This document shows positions 10,267-20,655 of a stretch of DNA of 64,000 nucleotides, piece by piece. Numbering within the stretch: position 1 is the stretch's first letter; each line of letters opens with the position of its first letter. The notes under the pieces were generated by a model. That model ran no database searches and was not told the DNA's origin. It was given only the letters and a program-made list of their open reading frames with translations. The DNA lies in NCBI RefSeq assembly GCF_040932485.1, contig NZ_JBFRBH010000001.1, positions 3,336,212-3,400,211 of the forward strand, given 5' to 3'. Made by a program: the position numbers and the translations under genes. This stretch comes from Gymnodinialimonas sp. 202GB13-11. GTDB lineage: Bacteria > Pseudomonadota > Alphaproteobacteria > Rhodobacterales > Rhodobacteraceae.

Positions 10267-11331
10267 TCACGCGCGGTCCGAGATCAGTTTCCCGACCAGC
10301 TGCGCCGTATAATCCACGATCGGAACGATACGTCCGTAATTCAGGCGCGTGGGTCCGATCACCCCCACGGCACCAACGATCTTTCGATCAGCGTTCATAT
10401 ATGGGGAAACCACTAGAGAGGAACCCGAAAGTGAGAACAACTTGTTCTCTGACCCAATGAAAATGCGCACACCGTCGCCTTCCTCGGTCAATTCAAGGAA
10501 ATCCGCGATATCACGTTTTCGTTCGAGGTCGTCAAAGAGGGTGCGAATACGCTCCAGATCCTCTGCCTCTTGCGTATCGGACAGCAGATTCGACCGCCCC
10601 CGCACAATTAACCGCGCCGATTGCTGGTCATTGTCGTCCCACACGGCGAGCCCTGAATCGATCAGGCCTGAAGCGAGATCATCAATCTCGCGCCGCCTTG
10701 TCTCCATATCCGCCTCAAGCTGGCCCCGGATCGACGTCACCGTTTGCCCGACGATGCGCGCATTCAGGAAATTCGCAGCCTCCCGCATCGCACTTGGCGT
10801 CGTACCGACAGGCGGTGTGAACAGGCGGTTTTCGACATGGCCGTCGGAATAGACCAGCACCACCAAAGCCTGCTCCGCATTCAGCGGCACAAATTCGATA
10901 TGCTGGATCGGTGCTTCATGCTTGGGCGTCAGAACCAAGCTCGCCCCATGGGTCGCCGCCGACAGGGCCGACCCCACGCGATCCAGCAACGCTGGCACGT
11001 CCGAGGCATTGTCGCCCAACGTCTCATGCAACGCGTGCTTGTCGTCCTTCGACAAATCCCCGGTCTCAAGAAACCCATCCACGAACATCCGCAGCCCCTG
11101 CTGCGTCGGCACCCTACCGGCCGAAATATGCGGAGAATCCAGCAATCCCAAATATTCCAGATCCTGCATTACATTGCGGATCGTCGCGGCCGACACTTTC
11201 TCAGACATCGTCCGCGTCAACGTCCGCGATCCCACCGGCGCGCCGCTGTCCAAATAGCCTTCCACGATCCGGCGGAAGACTTCCCGCGACCGGTCGTTGA
11301 GTTCTTCCAGGATTTTTCCTTGTTCGGTCAT
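10267..11331 (-). CDS. hrcA: Heat-inducible transcription repressor HrcA
   Basis: Repressor that binds CIRCE operators, classically before groESL, and is held active by GroEL. The chosen start is ATG at 11331 ([11 protein letters not shown]), giving 354 residues. A longer open frame to 11685 is rejected because it would run through the whole rph promoter and into rph on the other strand. An N-terminal winged helix (about 12-75, including [17 protein letters not shown]) is followed by the GAF-like dimerisation core. It is first gene of the hrcA-grpE operon and divergent from rph across 94 bp. No CIRCE element was found in this window, so its targets probably lie elsewhere. Confidence 0.95.
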   Translation of the reverse strand: MTEQGKILEELNDRSREVFRRIVEGYLDSGAPVGSRTLTRTMSEKVSAATIRNVMQDLEYLGLLDSPHISAGRVPTQQGLRMFVDGFLETGDLSKDDKHALHETLGDNASDVPALLDRVGSALSAATHGASLVLTPKHEAPIQHIEFVPLNAEQALVVLVYSDGHVENRLFTPPVGTTPSAMREAANFLNARIVGQTVTSIRGQLEADMETRRREIDDLASGLIDSGLAVWDDNDQQSARLIVRGRSNLLSDTQEAEDLERIRTLFDDLERKRDIADFLELTEEGDGVRIFIGSENKLFSLSGSSLVVSPYMNADRKIVGAVGVIGPTRLNYGRIVPIVDYTAQLVGKLISDRA

Positions 11332-11425
11332 GTCGTTGTTCGCCCGGACGGCTTTGGGGGTTGCGAGCCGCAAGCCTGCCGGATTATCCCCGCACAGCAC
11401 AGCCAAAAATATCAGGGAGATATTT

Positions 11426-12139
11426 ATGCGTCCTTCCGGTCGAAACCTAGACGAAATGCGCCCAATTTCCATCGAGACCGGCGTGACGCGCCATGCCGAA
11501 GGCTCATGCCTGATCAAATGCGGTGACACGCATGTCCTTTGCACCGCTTCGCTTGAGGAGCGCGTGCCGCCGTTCCTGCGCAATTCCGGCCAAGGCTGGG
11601 TGACGGCCGAATACGGCATGCTGCCCCGCGCGACGCACACCCGTGGTCGCCGGGAAGCCGCCGCGGGCAAGCAATCGGGCCGCACGCAGGAAATCCAACG
11701 CCTGATCGGGCGTTCCCTTCGCGCCTGCGTCGACCGTAACGCGCTCGGCGAACGTCAGATCACGGTGGACTGCGACGTGATCCAGGCCGATGGCGGCACC
11801 CGCTGTGCCTCCATCACAGGCGGCTGGGTCGCCCTGCGCCTTGCCGTCAACAAGCTGCTCAAGGCCGGTGACATCATCACCGACCCGATCACCGACAACA
11901 TCGCCGCAGTCTCCTGCGGCATCTACGCGGGCCAGCCCGTGCTCGACCTCGACTACCCCGAGGATTCGGAGGCCGGGACGGACGGCAATTTCATCATGAC
12001 CGGCGCGGGCCAAGTCGTGGAACTGCAAGCCAGCGCAGAAGGCGCCACCTTCTCCCGCGATGAATTCAACCAGCTCTACACGCTTGCCGAAAAAGGCGTG
12101 GCAGAGCTTGTCGCGGCCCAAAACGCAGCCACCGTCTGA
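11426..12139 (+). CDS. rph: Ribonuclease PH
   Basis: Phosphorolytic 3'-to-5' exoribonuclease that trims tRNA 3' ends. The start ATG at 11426 ([14 protein letters not shown]) has AGGGAGA seven bases upstream and matches the conserved N-terminus. The frame opens earlier but lacks homology there. The 237 residues contain the RNase PH fold with [15 protein letters not shown] and the phosphate-binding and catalytic segment around [15 protein letters not shown]. Its stop shares one base with the start of rdgB, so the two are co-translated. Confidence 0.97.
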   Translation: MRPSGRNLDEMRPISIETGVTRHAEGSCLIKCGDTHVLCTASLEERVPPFLRNSGQGWVTAEYGMLPRATHTRGRREAAAGKQSGRTQEIQRLIGRSLRACVDRNALGERQITVDCDVIQADGGTRCASITGGWVALRLAVNKLLKAGDIITDPITDNIAAVSCGIYAGQPVLDLDYPEDSEAGTDGNFIMTGAGQVVELQASAEGATFSRDEFNQLYTLAEKGVAELVAAQNAATV

Positions 12140-12750
12140 TGCGTCGCTTCACCGGATCCGAACTGCTCGTCGCGACCCACAATCAGGGCAAGCTGGACGA
12201 GATGAAGCACCTGTTAGAGCCGTTCGGCATCACGGTGACCGGCGCGAAAGACCACAACCTGCCAGAACCCCCGGAAGACGGCACCACGTTCGTCGAAAAC
12301 GCGCGGACCAAGGCCCATGCCGCCGCAAAGGCGACCGGCTTGCCCGCGCTTTCCGATGACAGCGGCATTGAAATCGACGCCCTCGACGGCGCGCCCGGCG
12401 TTTACACCGCCGATTGGGCCGAAACGCCCAGTGGGCGCGATTTTGAGATGGCGATGCGCCTGACGCACGACAAACTCGAAGCGATCAACGCCCCCGCCCC
12501 CCGCACCGCGCGCTTCTGCTGCACCCTCGTCCTCGCTTGGCCCGATGGCCATGATGAGGTCTTTCCCGGCGTGATGCCCGGCCAAGTCGTCTGGCCCATG
12601 CGCGGCGATCAGGGTCATGGCTATGACCCGATCTTCCAGCCCGACGGCTACGACATCACCTTTGGTGAGATGGATCGGTGGGAAAAGAACAAGATCAGCC
12701 ACCGCGCGAAAGCCGTCGAACAACTCGTTAAAATCTTCGGCGATGGCTGA
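12139..12750 (+). CDS. rdgB: dITP/XTP pyrophosphatase RdgB (HAM1 family)
   Basis: Hydrolyses non-canonical purine nucleoside triphosphates (dITP, XTP) to monophosphates so they are not incorporated into DNA. The 203-residue protein has the family pattern ATHNQGKL near the N-terminus, TFVENARTKA, and the metal-binding ALSDDSGIEIDAL. It overlaps the rph stop by 1 bp and overlaps hemW by 8 bp in another frame. The gene order rph-rdgB-hemW is common in Alphaproteobacteria. Confidence 0.96.
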   Translation: MRRFTGSELLVATHNQGKLDEMKHLLEPFGITVTGAKDHNLPEPPEDGTTFVENARTKAHAAAKATGLPALSDDSGIEIDALDGAPGVYTADWAETPSGRDFEMAMRLTHDKLEAINAPAPRTARFCCTLVLAWPDGHDEVFPGVMPGQVVWPMRGDQGHGYDPIFQPDGYDITFGEMDRWEKNKISHRAKAVEQLVKIFGDG

Positions 12751-13897
12751 CTGGCAGGAAGGGGGCTTCGGCCTCTACATCCACTGGCCGTTTTGTGAGG
12801 CCAAATGCCCCTATTGCGACTTCAACAGCCATGTCGCGGCAAAGATCGACCATTCCGCTTGGCTGACTGCGTACCTTAGCGAACTCACCCGCGCGGCGGA
12901 GGAAACCCAGGGCCGCACCCTGCAAAGCGTCTTCTTTGGCGGTGGCACCCCATCCCTGATGAAACCCGAAACGACAGCCCGCATCCTTGAAGCTGTCCGC
13001 GCCCACTGGCCCACGGCGAACGACATCGAAATCACGTTAGAGGCGAACCCCTCCTCCGTTGAAGCGGGTCGCTTCCGCGCATTTCGCGACGCAGGCATTT
13101 CGCGCGTCTCAATGGGGATTCAGGCTCTGAGCAACGGAGATTTGCGCCGCTTGGGCCGTCTGCACACCGTCGAAGAGGCCCGCAAAGCCTACGACATCGC
13201 CCGCACCTGCTTCGATCGCACCAGCTTCGACCTGATCTACGCGCGACAGGATCAAACCCTCGAAGATTGGCGCACCGAACTGGCCGAGGCTCTCACCTGG
13301 GGAAGCGATCACCTCTCGCTCTATCAATTGACCGTTGAGCCCGGCACCGCTTTCGGCGCGCGCCACAAGGCGGGTGGCCTGAAGGGCCTGCCCGATGAAG
13401 ATCTCTCCGCCGATCTCTACGACCTGACGCAGGAGTTGACCGATAAGGCGGGTCTTCCCGCTTACGAGATCTCGAACCATTCCGCCGATCTCGCTCAATC
13501 CCGCCACAACCTGATCTATTGGCGCGGCGGTGATTTCATCGGCATTGGCCCGGGGGCCCATGGTCGTCTGACCTTGGATGGCCACCGCTACGCGACTGAA
13601 ACCCTGCTGGCGCCGCAAAAGTGGCTCGACGCCGTTGCAACGTCAGGAACCGGGGAATCCGCTCGCACGCCGATCACAGCGCAGGAACAGGCCGAAGAAT
13701 ATCTGATGATGTCACTGCGCCTCAGCGAAGGCTCTGACCTTGCGCGGTTTGAGCGGATCATGGGCCATCCCATCCCGCAGACGAAAATCGATCATCTGGG
13801 CGACCTGGGCCTGATCGAACAGAACGCCAACCGCATTATGGCCACTCAGGTCGGGCGTCCTGTTTTGAACGGACTTCTGAGGGAGCTTTTGACCTAG
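12743..13897 (+). CDS. hemW: Radical SAM heme chaperone HemW
   Basis: HemN-like radical SAM protein; characterised HemW proteins bind heme and insert it into target cytochromes rather than oxidising coproporphyrinogen. The start ATG at 12743 (MADWQEGGFGLYIHWPFC) gives 384 residues. The earlier in-frame ATG lies inside rdgB and is rejected. The radical SAM cluster ligands are C18, C22 and C25 (CEAKCPYC), preceded by the YIHWPFC motif typical of this family. It ends 4 bp from the convergent parB. Older annotations call it oxygen-independent coproporphyrinogen oxidase. Confidence 0.93.
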   Translation: MADWQEGGFGLYIHWPFCEAKCPYCDFNSHVAAKIDHSAWLTAYLSELTRAAEETQGRTLQSVFFGGGTPSLMKPETTARILEAVRAHWPTANDIEITLEANPSSVEAGRFRAFRDAGISRVSMGIQALSNGDLRRLGRLHTVEEARKAYDIARTCFDRTSFDLIYARQDQTLEDWRTELAEALTWGSDHLSLYQLTVEPGTAFGARHKAGGLKGLPDEDLSADLYDLTQELTDKAGLPAYEISNHSADLAQSRHNLIYWRGGDFIGIGPGAHGRLTLDGHRYATETLLAPQKWLDAVATSGTGESARTPITAQEQAEEYLMMSLRLSEGSDLARFERIMGHPIPQTKIDHLGDLGLIEQNANRIMATQVGRPVLNGLLRELLT

Positions 13898-13901
13898 AGT
13901 C

Positions 13902-14807
13902 TCAACCTGCGTTCAGCTTGCGCATCAGGTCGTCTAGTTGCTCTAAGTCTTTGTAATTGATAGTAATTTTACCTGCGCCGGACTGCGCGTTGTGGTCAAT
14001 CGACACCTTCATCGACAACGCGGCCTTCAGATCCGCCTCCAACGCCCGCGTATCTGCATCCTTTTCGGGTCTCGTGGTCGCCCCACCAACCGTCGACCCG
14101 CTTGCGCCAGCCTTCGCGGCCTTCTCGATGTCCCGCACAGACATCCCCTCACGCACCGCGCGCAGCGCCAGTGCAATCGGGTTCTCTGCCGTTACCAGCG
14201 CCCGCGCATGGCCCGAGCTTAACTCTCCATCCCGCACCATGGCCTGGATCTCATCCGGCAATTGCAGCAATCGCATCATATTCGCCAAATGGCTTCGGCT
14301 TTTGCCCATCGCCGTGGAAAGCGCCAGCTGCGTATGGCCGAACTTCTCCATCAGCTGCTTGTAGCCAAGCGCCTCTTCAATCGGGTTCAGATCCGCGCGC
14401 TGCACGTTTTCAATGATCGCAACCTGAAGCACTTCGTTGTCGTCGAAGTCCCGCACCAAAGCCGGTACTTCGTGAAGCTGCGCAATCTGCGCTGCACGCC
14501 AACGCCGTTCGCCGGCAACAATTTGATACTTTCCCGACTCAGCAGGATCGGGACGCACGATCAGCGGCTGAATGATCCCATGCTCACGGATCGACGCTGC
14601 AAGTTCGCGCAATTGCTCCTCATCAAACGCCCGCCTTGGCTGGTCCGGGTTCGGCTGTACGTCCTCAATCGGAATTTGACGATCCGTACGCCCAGATGCG
14701 CGCGCGTCAGACGGCCCCGCATCTTGGGCCGCATTCGGCTCTATATCGGCCATAAGCGCTGAAAGACCGCGGCCCAAACGTCGCTTGTCTGTCGATTTGG
14801 CCATCAT
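13902..14807 (-). CDS. parB: Chromosome partitioning protein ParB
   Basis: CTPase clamp that loads at parS, spreads and pairs with ParA to segregate origins. The 301 residues show the N-terminal ParA-stimulating segment RRLGRGLSALMADI, the CTP-binding motifs including GERRWRAAQIA, the helix-turn-helix (MGKSRSHLANMMRLLQLP) and a C-terminal dimerisation region. It overlaps the parA stop by 4 bp. Two parS sites lie 1.4 and 3.3 kb upstream in rsmG and mnmG, so the whole partition system is local. Confidence 0.98.
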   Translation of the reverse strand: MMAKSTDKRRLGRGLSALMADIEPNAAQDAGPSDARASGRTDRQIPIEDVQPNPDQPRRAFDEEQLRELAASIREHGIIQPLIVRPDPAESGKYQIVAGERRWRAAQIAQLHEVPALVRDFDDNEVLQVAIIENVQRADLNPIEEALGYKQLMEKFGHTQLALSTAMGKSRSHLANMMRLLQLPDEIQAMVRDGELSSGHARALVTAENPIALALRAVREGMSVRDIEKAAKAGASGSTVGGATTRPEKDADTRALEADLKAALSMKVSIDHNAQSGAGKITINYKDLEQLDDLMRKLNAG

Positions 14808-15592
14808 GCACTCTCTTTCGTTTGGGGTTCACGATCCAGCAGTTCGTTCGCCAGATCGATATACGCCTGGCTGCCTTTCGAGGCAGGATCATAGGCGATA
14901 ACGGGAAGGGCGTAAGATGGCGCTTCGCTTAACCGAACATTGCGCGGCACGATCGTATCAAAGACGAGGTCGCCCAACGTGGCGCGCGCATCCTCTTCGA
15001 CCTGCTTGCTGAGGTTCATTCGCGAATCGTGCATGGTTAAAACCACACCCTCGATCCGCAAAGCGGGGTTCGCTGTTTCCCGCACTTCTCTTACGGTCAG
15101 CATAAGTTGTGAAAGGCCTTCCAGTGCAAAGAATTCTGCTTGCAACGGCACCAACAAAGCATGCGCCGCTGTCAGTGCGTTCAGTGTGAGCAAGCTAAGG
15201 GAAGGCGGGCAATCGATCAGCACGTAGTCGTATGGTGCGCCCTGCGACAACGCCTCTTTCAGAAGGAAAACACGGTTGTCGCGCTGCCCTAGCTCCACAT
15301 CTGTTGAGCTCAGATCCGTGGTCGCGGGCGCGATCCAAAGGTGATCCACCTCAGTTTCTATCGCGACGTCTGCGAGGTCGGCGCCATCGAGCAGAAGATC
15401 ATAGGTAGATTTCACACGATCCGCCGGCTCAATCCCCAACCCCGTTGAGGCATTGCCCTGCGGATCAAGATCAACGATTAGAACCTTGCATTTCATCGAG
15501 GCCAGCGTCGCGCCAAGATTAATGGCCGTCGTTGTTTTCCCAACGCCGCCCTTCTGGTTCGTGATCGCAATGATGCGCATCTCAGGCGTCAC
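14804..15592 (-). CDS. parA: Chromosome partitioning ATPase ParA
   Basis: Walker-type ATPase that forms a nucleoid gradient and moves ParB-parS complexes. The deviant Walker A motif KGGVGKTT begins at about residue 14 ([20 protein letters not shown]). The 262-residue length is typical of chromosomal (Soj-type) ParA, without the N-terminal helix-turn-helix of plasmid forms. The 5' end overlaps rsmG by 11 bp, and its stop overlaps parB by 4 bp. A start at M5 (MRIIAITNQ) is also possible and would remove most of the overlap with rsmG. Confidence 0.97.
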   Translation of the reverse strand: MTPEMRIIAITNQKGGVGKTTTAINLGATLASMKCKVLIVDLDPQGNASTGLGIEPADRVKSTYDLLLDGADLADVAIETEVDHLWIAPATTDLSSTDVELGQRDNRVFLLKEALSQGAPYDYVLIDCPPSLSLLTLNALTAAHALLVPLQAEFFALEGLSQLMLTVREVRETANPALRIEGVVLTMHDSRMNLSKQVEEDARATLGDLVFDTIVPRNVRLSEAPSYALPVIAYDPASKGSQAYIDLANELLDREPQTKESA

Positions 15593-16217
15593 CTTCTAGC
15601 TGTCCAACATCAAATTTCAGAATAACCGCATCATCGTGGGTCAAGCTCGGGATCGGTTCACAGATCGTCTGCCAGCGCGCTGGCAGGGTTTCAAGCTCTT
15701 CCCGCCATGCGCTCCCCTTCGGAAACAAAAGGCGCGTATTTGCGCCCAAATGCGGCTTTGCATGGTCGACCAGTTTGTCGAGGCCACTTAGAGCGCGGGC
15801 CGAGATTACATCAGCAGATTGATTAGGTACCTCGCTGATACGACGCGAGAGAATATTGACCTTCACGCCCATTGCTCGCCCGACCTCGCGTAGAAAGCCG
15901 CATTTCCGAATATCGCTTTCAACCAGCGTGACAGTCAGCGGCGTATTGGCCTCTGCGCCCATCGCAGCCAGCACCAAGCCCGGAAAGCCGCCGCCGGAAC
16001 CAAGATCCAGCCATCGCTCAGCACCATCGGGAATATGTTCGAACAGCTGCGCAGAATCCACGAAATGCCGCTGCCACGCCTCGCCCAAAGTCGCTGGAGC
16101 AACGAGGTTGATCGTAGGTTGCCACTTCAAAAGGAGGGTATGATACGTTTCTAACCGCTCGAGTGTTTCACGTGAAACACTCTCTCCAAGCCAGGCCTTC
16201 GCTTCCTCAGGGCTCAC
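15582..16217 (-). CDS. rsmG: 16S rRNA (guanine-527-N7) methyltransferase RsmG (GidB)
   Basis: Methylates G527 of 16S rRNA; loss gives low-level streptomycin resistance in several bacteria. The 211 residues carry the SAM-binding motif [15 protein letters not shown]. Residues around ESVSRETLE are encoded by a perfect parS site, so the protein sequence there is set by the DNA site. The start overlaps the mnmG stop by 4 bp and the 3' end overlaps parA by 11 bp. Confidence 0.97.
   Translation of the reverse strand: MSPEEAKAWLGESVSRETLERLETYHTLLLKWQPTINLVAPATLGEAWQRHFVDSAQLFEHIPDGAERWLDLGSGGGFPGLVLAAMGAEANTPLTVTLVESDIRKCGFLREVGRAMGVKVNILSRRISEVPNQSADVISARALSGLDKLVDHAKPHLGANTRLLFPKGSAWREELETLPARWQTICEPIPSLTHDDAVILKFDVGQLEGDA
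16164..16179. promoter_or_regulatory. parS site 1 (inside rsmG)
   Basis: Perfect 16-bp TGTTTCACGTGAAACA, extending to a 20-bp perfect palindrome at 16162-16181. It is identical to the universal chromosomal parS consensus and is the loading site for ParB encoded 1.4 kb away. Confidence 0.97.
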
Positions 16218-18079
16218 GCGGACATCCGATCGAGTTGGCGAAGCTTCGTCAGGATCAGCGCGAGTGCTGCCGGCGTCATACCATCAATCCGGCCAGCCTG
16301 GCCAAGCGTTGTTGGTTGGACACGCGAAAGCTTGGACCGTAGCTCATTGGATAGGCCAATGACCTCTCCGTACGGGAATCCCGCTGGGATTTGCTTCGCC
16401 TCGTCGCGATCCAGTGCCTCAGCATCCTTCTGCTGCCGCGCAACGTAGGTCGCATACGTCGCCTCGATTTTGAGCTGGCGGACAACCTCTTGGTCAAGCG
16501 CCTCAAGGCCTGGCTCAATCTTCGTAAGGTCTGAGACACCTAATTCGGGAAAGGCCAGATACTCCATCCCGTTGCGCCGTTTCCCATCTGCGTTGACTGT
16601 TATCCCTACCTCGGCCGCTTGCTTCGGCGTTGCCGTCATTGCTTGAAGCATATCGCGACCGCGATTCAGTCGATCCATCTTGTCGTCAAATGCACTACGC
16701 CGCAGGTCATCCACAATACCGAGCGACAGCCCAAGTGGCGTCAATCGAGCATCCGCATTGTCGGCCCGCAAAGACAGCCGATACTCGGCGCGCGACGTGA
16801 ACATGCGGTACGGCTCAGCTACACCGCGCGTCACGAGATCATCGACCATCACGCCAATGTAGCTTTCGCGACGGCTGAACGAGATGGGATCGCGCCCAAG
16901 CGCCTGTAATGCAGCTGAAAGGCCAGCAACAAGACCTTGCGCCGCGGCCTCTTCATATCCGGTTGTGCCGTTGATCTGTCCTGCAAGGAACAACCCTTCA
17001 AGTGCGCGCAGTTCTAGTTGATCGCTCAGGCACGTTGGATCTACGTAGTCGTACTCGATAGCATAGCCCGGTTGCTGAATCTCCGCGTTTTCCAAGCCGA
17101 CGATGGAGCGGACATAATCGTGTTGAACATCCTCTGGCAGAGACGTCGAGATCCCATTCGGGTAAACCAGATCTGACGTGAGACCCTCTGGCTCGAGGAA
17201 GATCTGGTGCGAATCCTTATCGCTGAACCGGACGACCTTATCTTCAATCGACGGGCAGTACCGGGGTCCGACACCTTCAATCATCCCGCCATACATGGCT
17301 GATCGGCCAAGATTTGCCTGAATGATCTCATGCGTTTGAGCGTTGGTGTGGGTGATGCCGCAACCGACTTGCCGCGCTTGAACCTTCGTCGTCAGGAACG
17401 AGAAGAAAGTAGGGTCCTCGTCCGCCTTTTGCTCTTGCAGGATGTCCCAATTGATCGATTGGCTTTTTATGCGCGGCGGCGTTCCCGTCTTCAGCCGACC
17501 AAGTGGCAGATCGAGGCTATCCATACGCTCCGCCAATTTCACCGACGGACGATCGCCCATCCGGCCGCCTTCGATCTTGCGATCGCCTATGTGGATGACG
17601 CCGCGCAGAAAGGTACCCGTTGTCAGAACAACAGATTTGGCGGCGATCTCACTTCCATCTGCCAGAACGACACCTTTGGCGTGATCCCCACGCACCACGA
17701 GATCAGCGACCTCGCCTTCAATCACGGTGAGACCATCTGCCTGCGCAACATGATCCTGGATGGCCTTGGCGTACAGCACTCGGTCAGATTGGGTGCGCGG
17801 CCCTTGAACGGCAGCGCCCTTGCGACGGTTGAGCAGGCGATATTGGATTCCCGATGCATCTGCGGCACGGCCCATAATGCCGCCAAGGGCATCAATCTCG
17901 CGGACAAGATGGCCCTTTCCAAGACCGCCAATCGCAGGATTGCATGACATAACGCCAAGATCGCCCTTGCGTAGTGTTACGAGAACGGTGCGCGCGCCGG
18001 CGCGGCGCGCTGCATCCGCCGCTTCAACGCCGGCGTGGCCGCCACCAACAACCACAACATCAAAGTCTGGATGTTTCAC
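16214..18079 (-). CDS. mnmG: tRNA uridine-5-carboxymethylaminomethyl modification enzyme MnmG (GidA)
   Basis: FAD enzyme that, with MnmE, installs carboxymethylaminomethyl at the wobble U34 of tRNAs. The N-terminal dinucleotide fold [14 protein letters not shown] is clear and the length (about 621) is normal. The open frame begins at a GTG at 18088, but an AGGAG ribosome site (18092-18088) overlaps that codon. The second GTG at 18079 has an 8-base spacing and is preferred, giving MKHPDFDV. The intervening FHV and the following KH are encoded by a parS site. It follows mnmE by 2-11 bp. Confidence 0.97.
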   Translation of the reverse strand: MKHPDFDVVVVGGGHAGVEAADAARRAGARTVLVTLRKGDLGVMSCNPAIGGLGKGHLVREIDALGGIMGRAADASGIQYRLLNRRKGAAVQGPRTQSDRVLYAKAIQDHVAQADGLTVIEGEVADLVVRGDHAKGVVLADGSEIAAKSVVLTTGTFLRGVIHIGDRKIEGGRMGDRPSVKLAERMDSLDLPLGRLKTGTPPRIKSQSINWDILQEQKADEDPTFFSFLTTKVQARQVGCGITHTNAQTHEIIQANLGRSAMYGGMIEGVGPRYCPSIEDKVVRFSDKDSHQIFLEPEGLTSDLVYPNGISTSLPEDVQHDYVRSIVGLENAEIQQPGYAIEYDYVDPTCLSDQLELRALEGLFLAGQINGTTGYEEAAAQGLVAGLSAALQALGRDPISFSRRESYIGVMVDDLVTRGVAEPYRMFTSRAEYRLSLRADNADARLTPLGLSLGIVDDLRRSAFDDKMDRLNRGRDMLQAMTATPKQAAEVGITVNADGKRRNGMEYLAFPELGVSDLTKIEPGLEALDQEVVRQLKIEATYATYVARQQKDAEALDRDEAKQIPAGFPYGEVIGLSNELRSKLSRVQPTTLGQAGRIDGMTPAALALILTKLRQLDRMSA

Positions 18080-18087
18080 GTGAAACA
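18072..18087. promoter_or_regulatory. parS site 2 (start of mnmG)
   Basis: Perfect 16-bp TGTTTCACGTGAAACA, covering the first codons of mnmG directly after its ribosome-binding site. With the copy at 16164 it makes a two-site parS cluster spaced 1.9 kb, about 3 kb from the putative origin. Confidence 0.97.
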
Positions 18088-18090
18088 CTC

Positions 18091-19371
18091 CTATTTCCCG
18101 ATGCAGAACCGGGAGAAAATTTCGCCGAGGATGTTCTCTACATCCACACGACCAATGACCGAGTCAAGCGCGTGAAGGCCATCTTGCACATGCTGGGCGG
18201 CGATCTCGACCTCTGCGCTTGTGCGCATCGCGGATAATGCCTGAGCGAATTCGACCACAGCGCGCTGCATTCCACCGCGTTGGCGGGCGGAGATCGCTGT
18301 TTTTACCTGCGCTACGCGCTCCGAGAGAATGCCAGAGATGTCGGAGATCATTTCGTCCAAACCCGCACCCGTTACCCCGGATATACCCTTACGGCCAGTA
18401 AGATCGGCCTTTGCGCCATAGATTAGATCAACTCTCCCTTGAAGCTCCTCTGGCAGCTCGAAATCATCAGTCTCCAGAACGACGCGCAAGTCGGCAGATA
18501 GTGCACGATCAATTGCACGGGAAACTCCAATCTGTTCGACGGTATCATCCGTCGCCCGCAGACCGGCAGTGTCGAGGAAGGTCACGGCAAGGCCACCAAT
18601 ATCAAGACGCGCCTCAATTACATCGCGTGTGGTGCCTGCGATATCAGACGTGATTGCGATTTCACGTCCAGACAGTGCGTTTAGGAGCGTGGATTTTCCC
18701 GCATTCGGCGCGCCAAGAATGGCGACCTCGAACCCGTCGCGCACGCGTTCCGCCACGCGGGAGCCTTCGATCTCCGCTTTGAGGTCGGCGATTAGACTTG
18801 TAAGAAGCTCCTCGACCTCCGGTGAGACATCAACGGGAACCTCTTCATCCGCAAAGTCGATAGTTGCGGTTAGCAAAGCAGCGGCACGAATACCCTTGTC
18901 CCGCAACGCCATCATCTTCTCGGAGAGAGCGCCGGAGAAGGCACGTTGAGCCTGCACGCGTTGCGCTTCTGTCTCAGCCTCCACCAGATCGCCAAGGCCC
19001 TCTACCTGTGCGAGATCGAGACGGTCGTTGAGAAGGGCACGCTTGGTGAATTCACCGGCCTCAGCTTCTCGCGCCAATCCGGTGGCGGCAATCGCATCTT
19101 CGACAGCACGTATCACCGCAACGCTGCCATGGAGATGCATTTCCACAACGTCCTCACCAGTAAAGCTGTTCGGCGCTGTAAAAAAAAGGATAAGTGACTG
19201 ATCTAAAATGTCTTTATTCGCATTTCGCACTACGCGAAGCGCATGTTGCCCCGGTTCCGGTAAAGACCCACACAAGGCCGCGCCGACCGACGCAGCCTCC
19301 GGCCCAGAAATGCGGATGATGGCGACACCCGCTTTCCCCCGAGCGGTGGCCAGGGCGAAAACGGTTTGCAT
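18091..19371 (-). CDS. mnmE: tRNA modification GTPase MnmE (TrmE)
   Basis: GTPase partner of MnmG in U34 tRNA modification. The 426 residues comprise the N-terminal tetrahydrofolate-binding domain ([17 protein letters not shown]), a central helical domain, and the inserted G domain with [14 protein letters not shown] (G1) and IAGTTRD (G2). The protein ends with the conserved farnesyl-like tail CIGK (423-426). It lies 13 bp after rho in the same direction. Slightly short of the 440-450 usual elsewhere, but all motifs are present. Confidence 0.97.
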   Translation of the reverse strand: MQTVFALATARGKAGVAIIRISGPEAASVGAALCGSLPEPGQHALRVVRNANKDILDQSLILFFTAPNSFTGEDVVEMHLHGSVAVIRAVEDAIAATGLAREAEAGEFTKRALLNDRLDLAQVEGLGDLVEAETEAQRVQAQRAFSGALSEKMMALRDKGIRAAALLTATIDFADEEVPVDVSPEVEELLTSLIADLKAEIEGSRVAERVRDGFEVAILGAPNAGKSTLLNALSGREIAITSDIAGTTRDVIEARLDIGGLAVTFLDTAGLRATDDTVEQIGVSRAIDRALSADLRVVLETDDFELPEELQGRVDLIYGAKADLTGRKGISGVTGAGLDEMISDISGILSERVAQVKTAISARQRGGMQRAVVEFAQALSAMRTSAEVEIAAQHVQDGLHALDSVIGRVDVENILGEIFSRFCIGK

Positions 19372-19383
19372 CGTGCGGCGCCC

Positions 19384-20655
19384 TTAGGTGTTCATCGAGT
19401 CGAAGAACTCGGAATTCGTCTTCGTCTGTTTGAGCTTTGAGATCAGGAACTCGATTGCATCAGTCGTACCCATCGGGTTCAGGATGCGGCGCAGAACGAA
19501 GGTCTTGGCCAGATCGCCCTTGTCAACCAGCAGATCCTCTTTCCGGGTGCCGGATTTGAGGATGTCCATCGCCGGGAAGACGCGCTTATCGGCAACCTTG
19601 CGGTCCAGAACGATTTCGCTGTTACCTGTGCCTTTGAATTCCTCGAAGATCACTTCGTCCATACGGGAGCCGGTGTCGATCAGCGCGGTCGCGATGATGG
19701 TGAGCGAGCCACCTTCCTCGATATTGCGCGCAGCACCGAAGAAACGCTTAGGGCGTTGCAGGGCATTGGCATCCACACCACCGGTCAGGACTTTACCCGA
19801 CGACGGCACAACCGTGTTGAACGCACGACCCAGTCGGGTGATCGAGTCGAGCAGGATCACAACGTCACGTTTGTGTTCGACCAAACGCTTGGCCTTTTCG
19901 ATCACCATCTCGGACACAGCAACGTGGCGCGTGGCGGGTTCGTCGAAGGTGGACGATACAACCTCCCCCTTCACCGAACGCTGCATGTCGGTGACTTCCT
20001 CAGGCCGTTCATCGATCAGAAGGACGATCAGGTAACATTCCGGGTGATTGGTTTCGATCGAATGGGCGATGTTCTGCATCAGAACCGTTTTACCCGTCCG
20101 CGGGGGCGCAGTGATCAGGGCACGCTGACCTTTGCCGATGGGGGCCACGAGGTCGATGATGCGGGCAGAGCGATCCTTGATGGTGGGATCTTCGATTTCC
20201 ATCTTCAGACGCTCATCCGGGTAAAGCGGCGTGAGGTTGTCGAACGCCACCTTGTGGCGCGCCTTCTCAGGCTCCTGAAAATTGATCTGCGTGCAGGTAA
20301 CGAGGCAGAAGTAGCGCTCATTCTCTTTCGGCGCGGTAATCACACCCTCAACCGTGTCACCGGTCCGCAGGGAATGCTGGCGGATCATCTCGGGCGAAAC
20401 GTAAATATCATCGGGGCCAGGCAGGTAGTTTGCCTCAGGGCTGCGAAGAAAGCCGAAGCCGTCCTGCAGAACCTCAAGCACACCGTCGCCAGAGATCTCC
20501 CAGCCTTCTTCGGCGCGCTCGCGCAGGATCTCGAACATCATGTCGCCTTTGCGCATGGTCGAGGCATTTTCGATCTCAAGCTCTTCTGCCATCGCCAGCA
20601 GGTCTTTGGGCGACTTTGCTTTCAGGTCAGCAAGGCTCAGGGATTCAGTTGTCAT
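19384..20655 (-). CDS. rho: Transcription termination factor Rho
   Basis: Hexameric RNA-dependent ATPase that terminates transcription. The 423 residues include the N-terminal RNA-binding cold-shock-like domain ([20 protein letters not shown]), Walker [13 protein letters not shown], and the Q-loop and R-loop regions ([22 protein letters not shown]). It is the first gene of the minus-strand rho-mnmE-mnmG-rsmG-parA-parB run that leads away from the putative origin. Length is typical. Confidence 0.98.
   Translation of the reverse strand: MTTESLSLADLKAKSPKDLLAMAEELEIENASTMRKGDMMFEILRERAEEGWEISGDGVLEVLQDGFGFLRSPEANYLPGPDDIYVSPEMIRQHSLRTGDTVEGVITAPKENERYFCLVTCTQINFQEPEKARHKVAFDNLTPLYPDERLKMEIEDPTIKDRSARIIDLVAPIGKGQRALITAPPRTGKTVLMQNIAHSIETNHPECYLIVLLIDERPEEVTDMQRSVKGEVVSSTFDEPATRHVAVSEMVIEKAKRLVEHKRDVVILLDSITRLGRAFNTVVPSSGKVLTGGVDANALQRPKRFFGAARNIEEGGSLTIIATALIDTGSRMDEVIFEEFKGTGNSEIVLDRKVADKRVFPAMDILKSGTRKEDLLVDKGDLAKTFVLRRILNPMGTTDAIEFLISKLKQTKTNSEFFDSMNT

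Noticed and set aside
11332-11425. CIRCE operator near hrcA
   Set aside because: No TTAGCACTC-N9-GAGTGCTAA repeat found in the hrcA-rph gap, before dnaK or before grpE.
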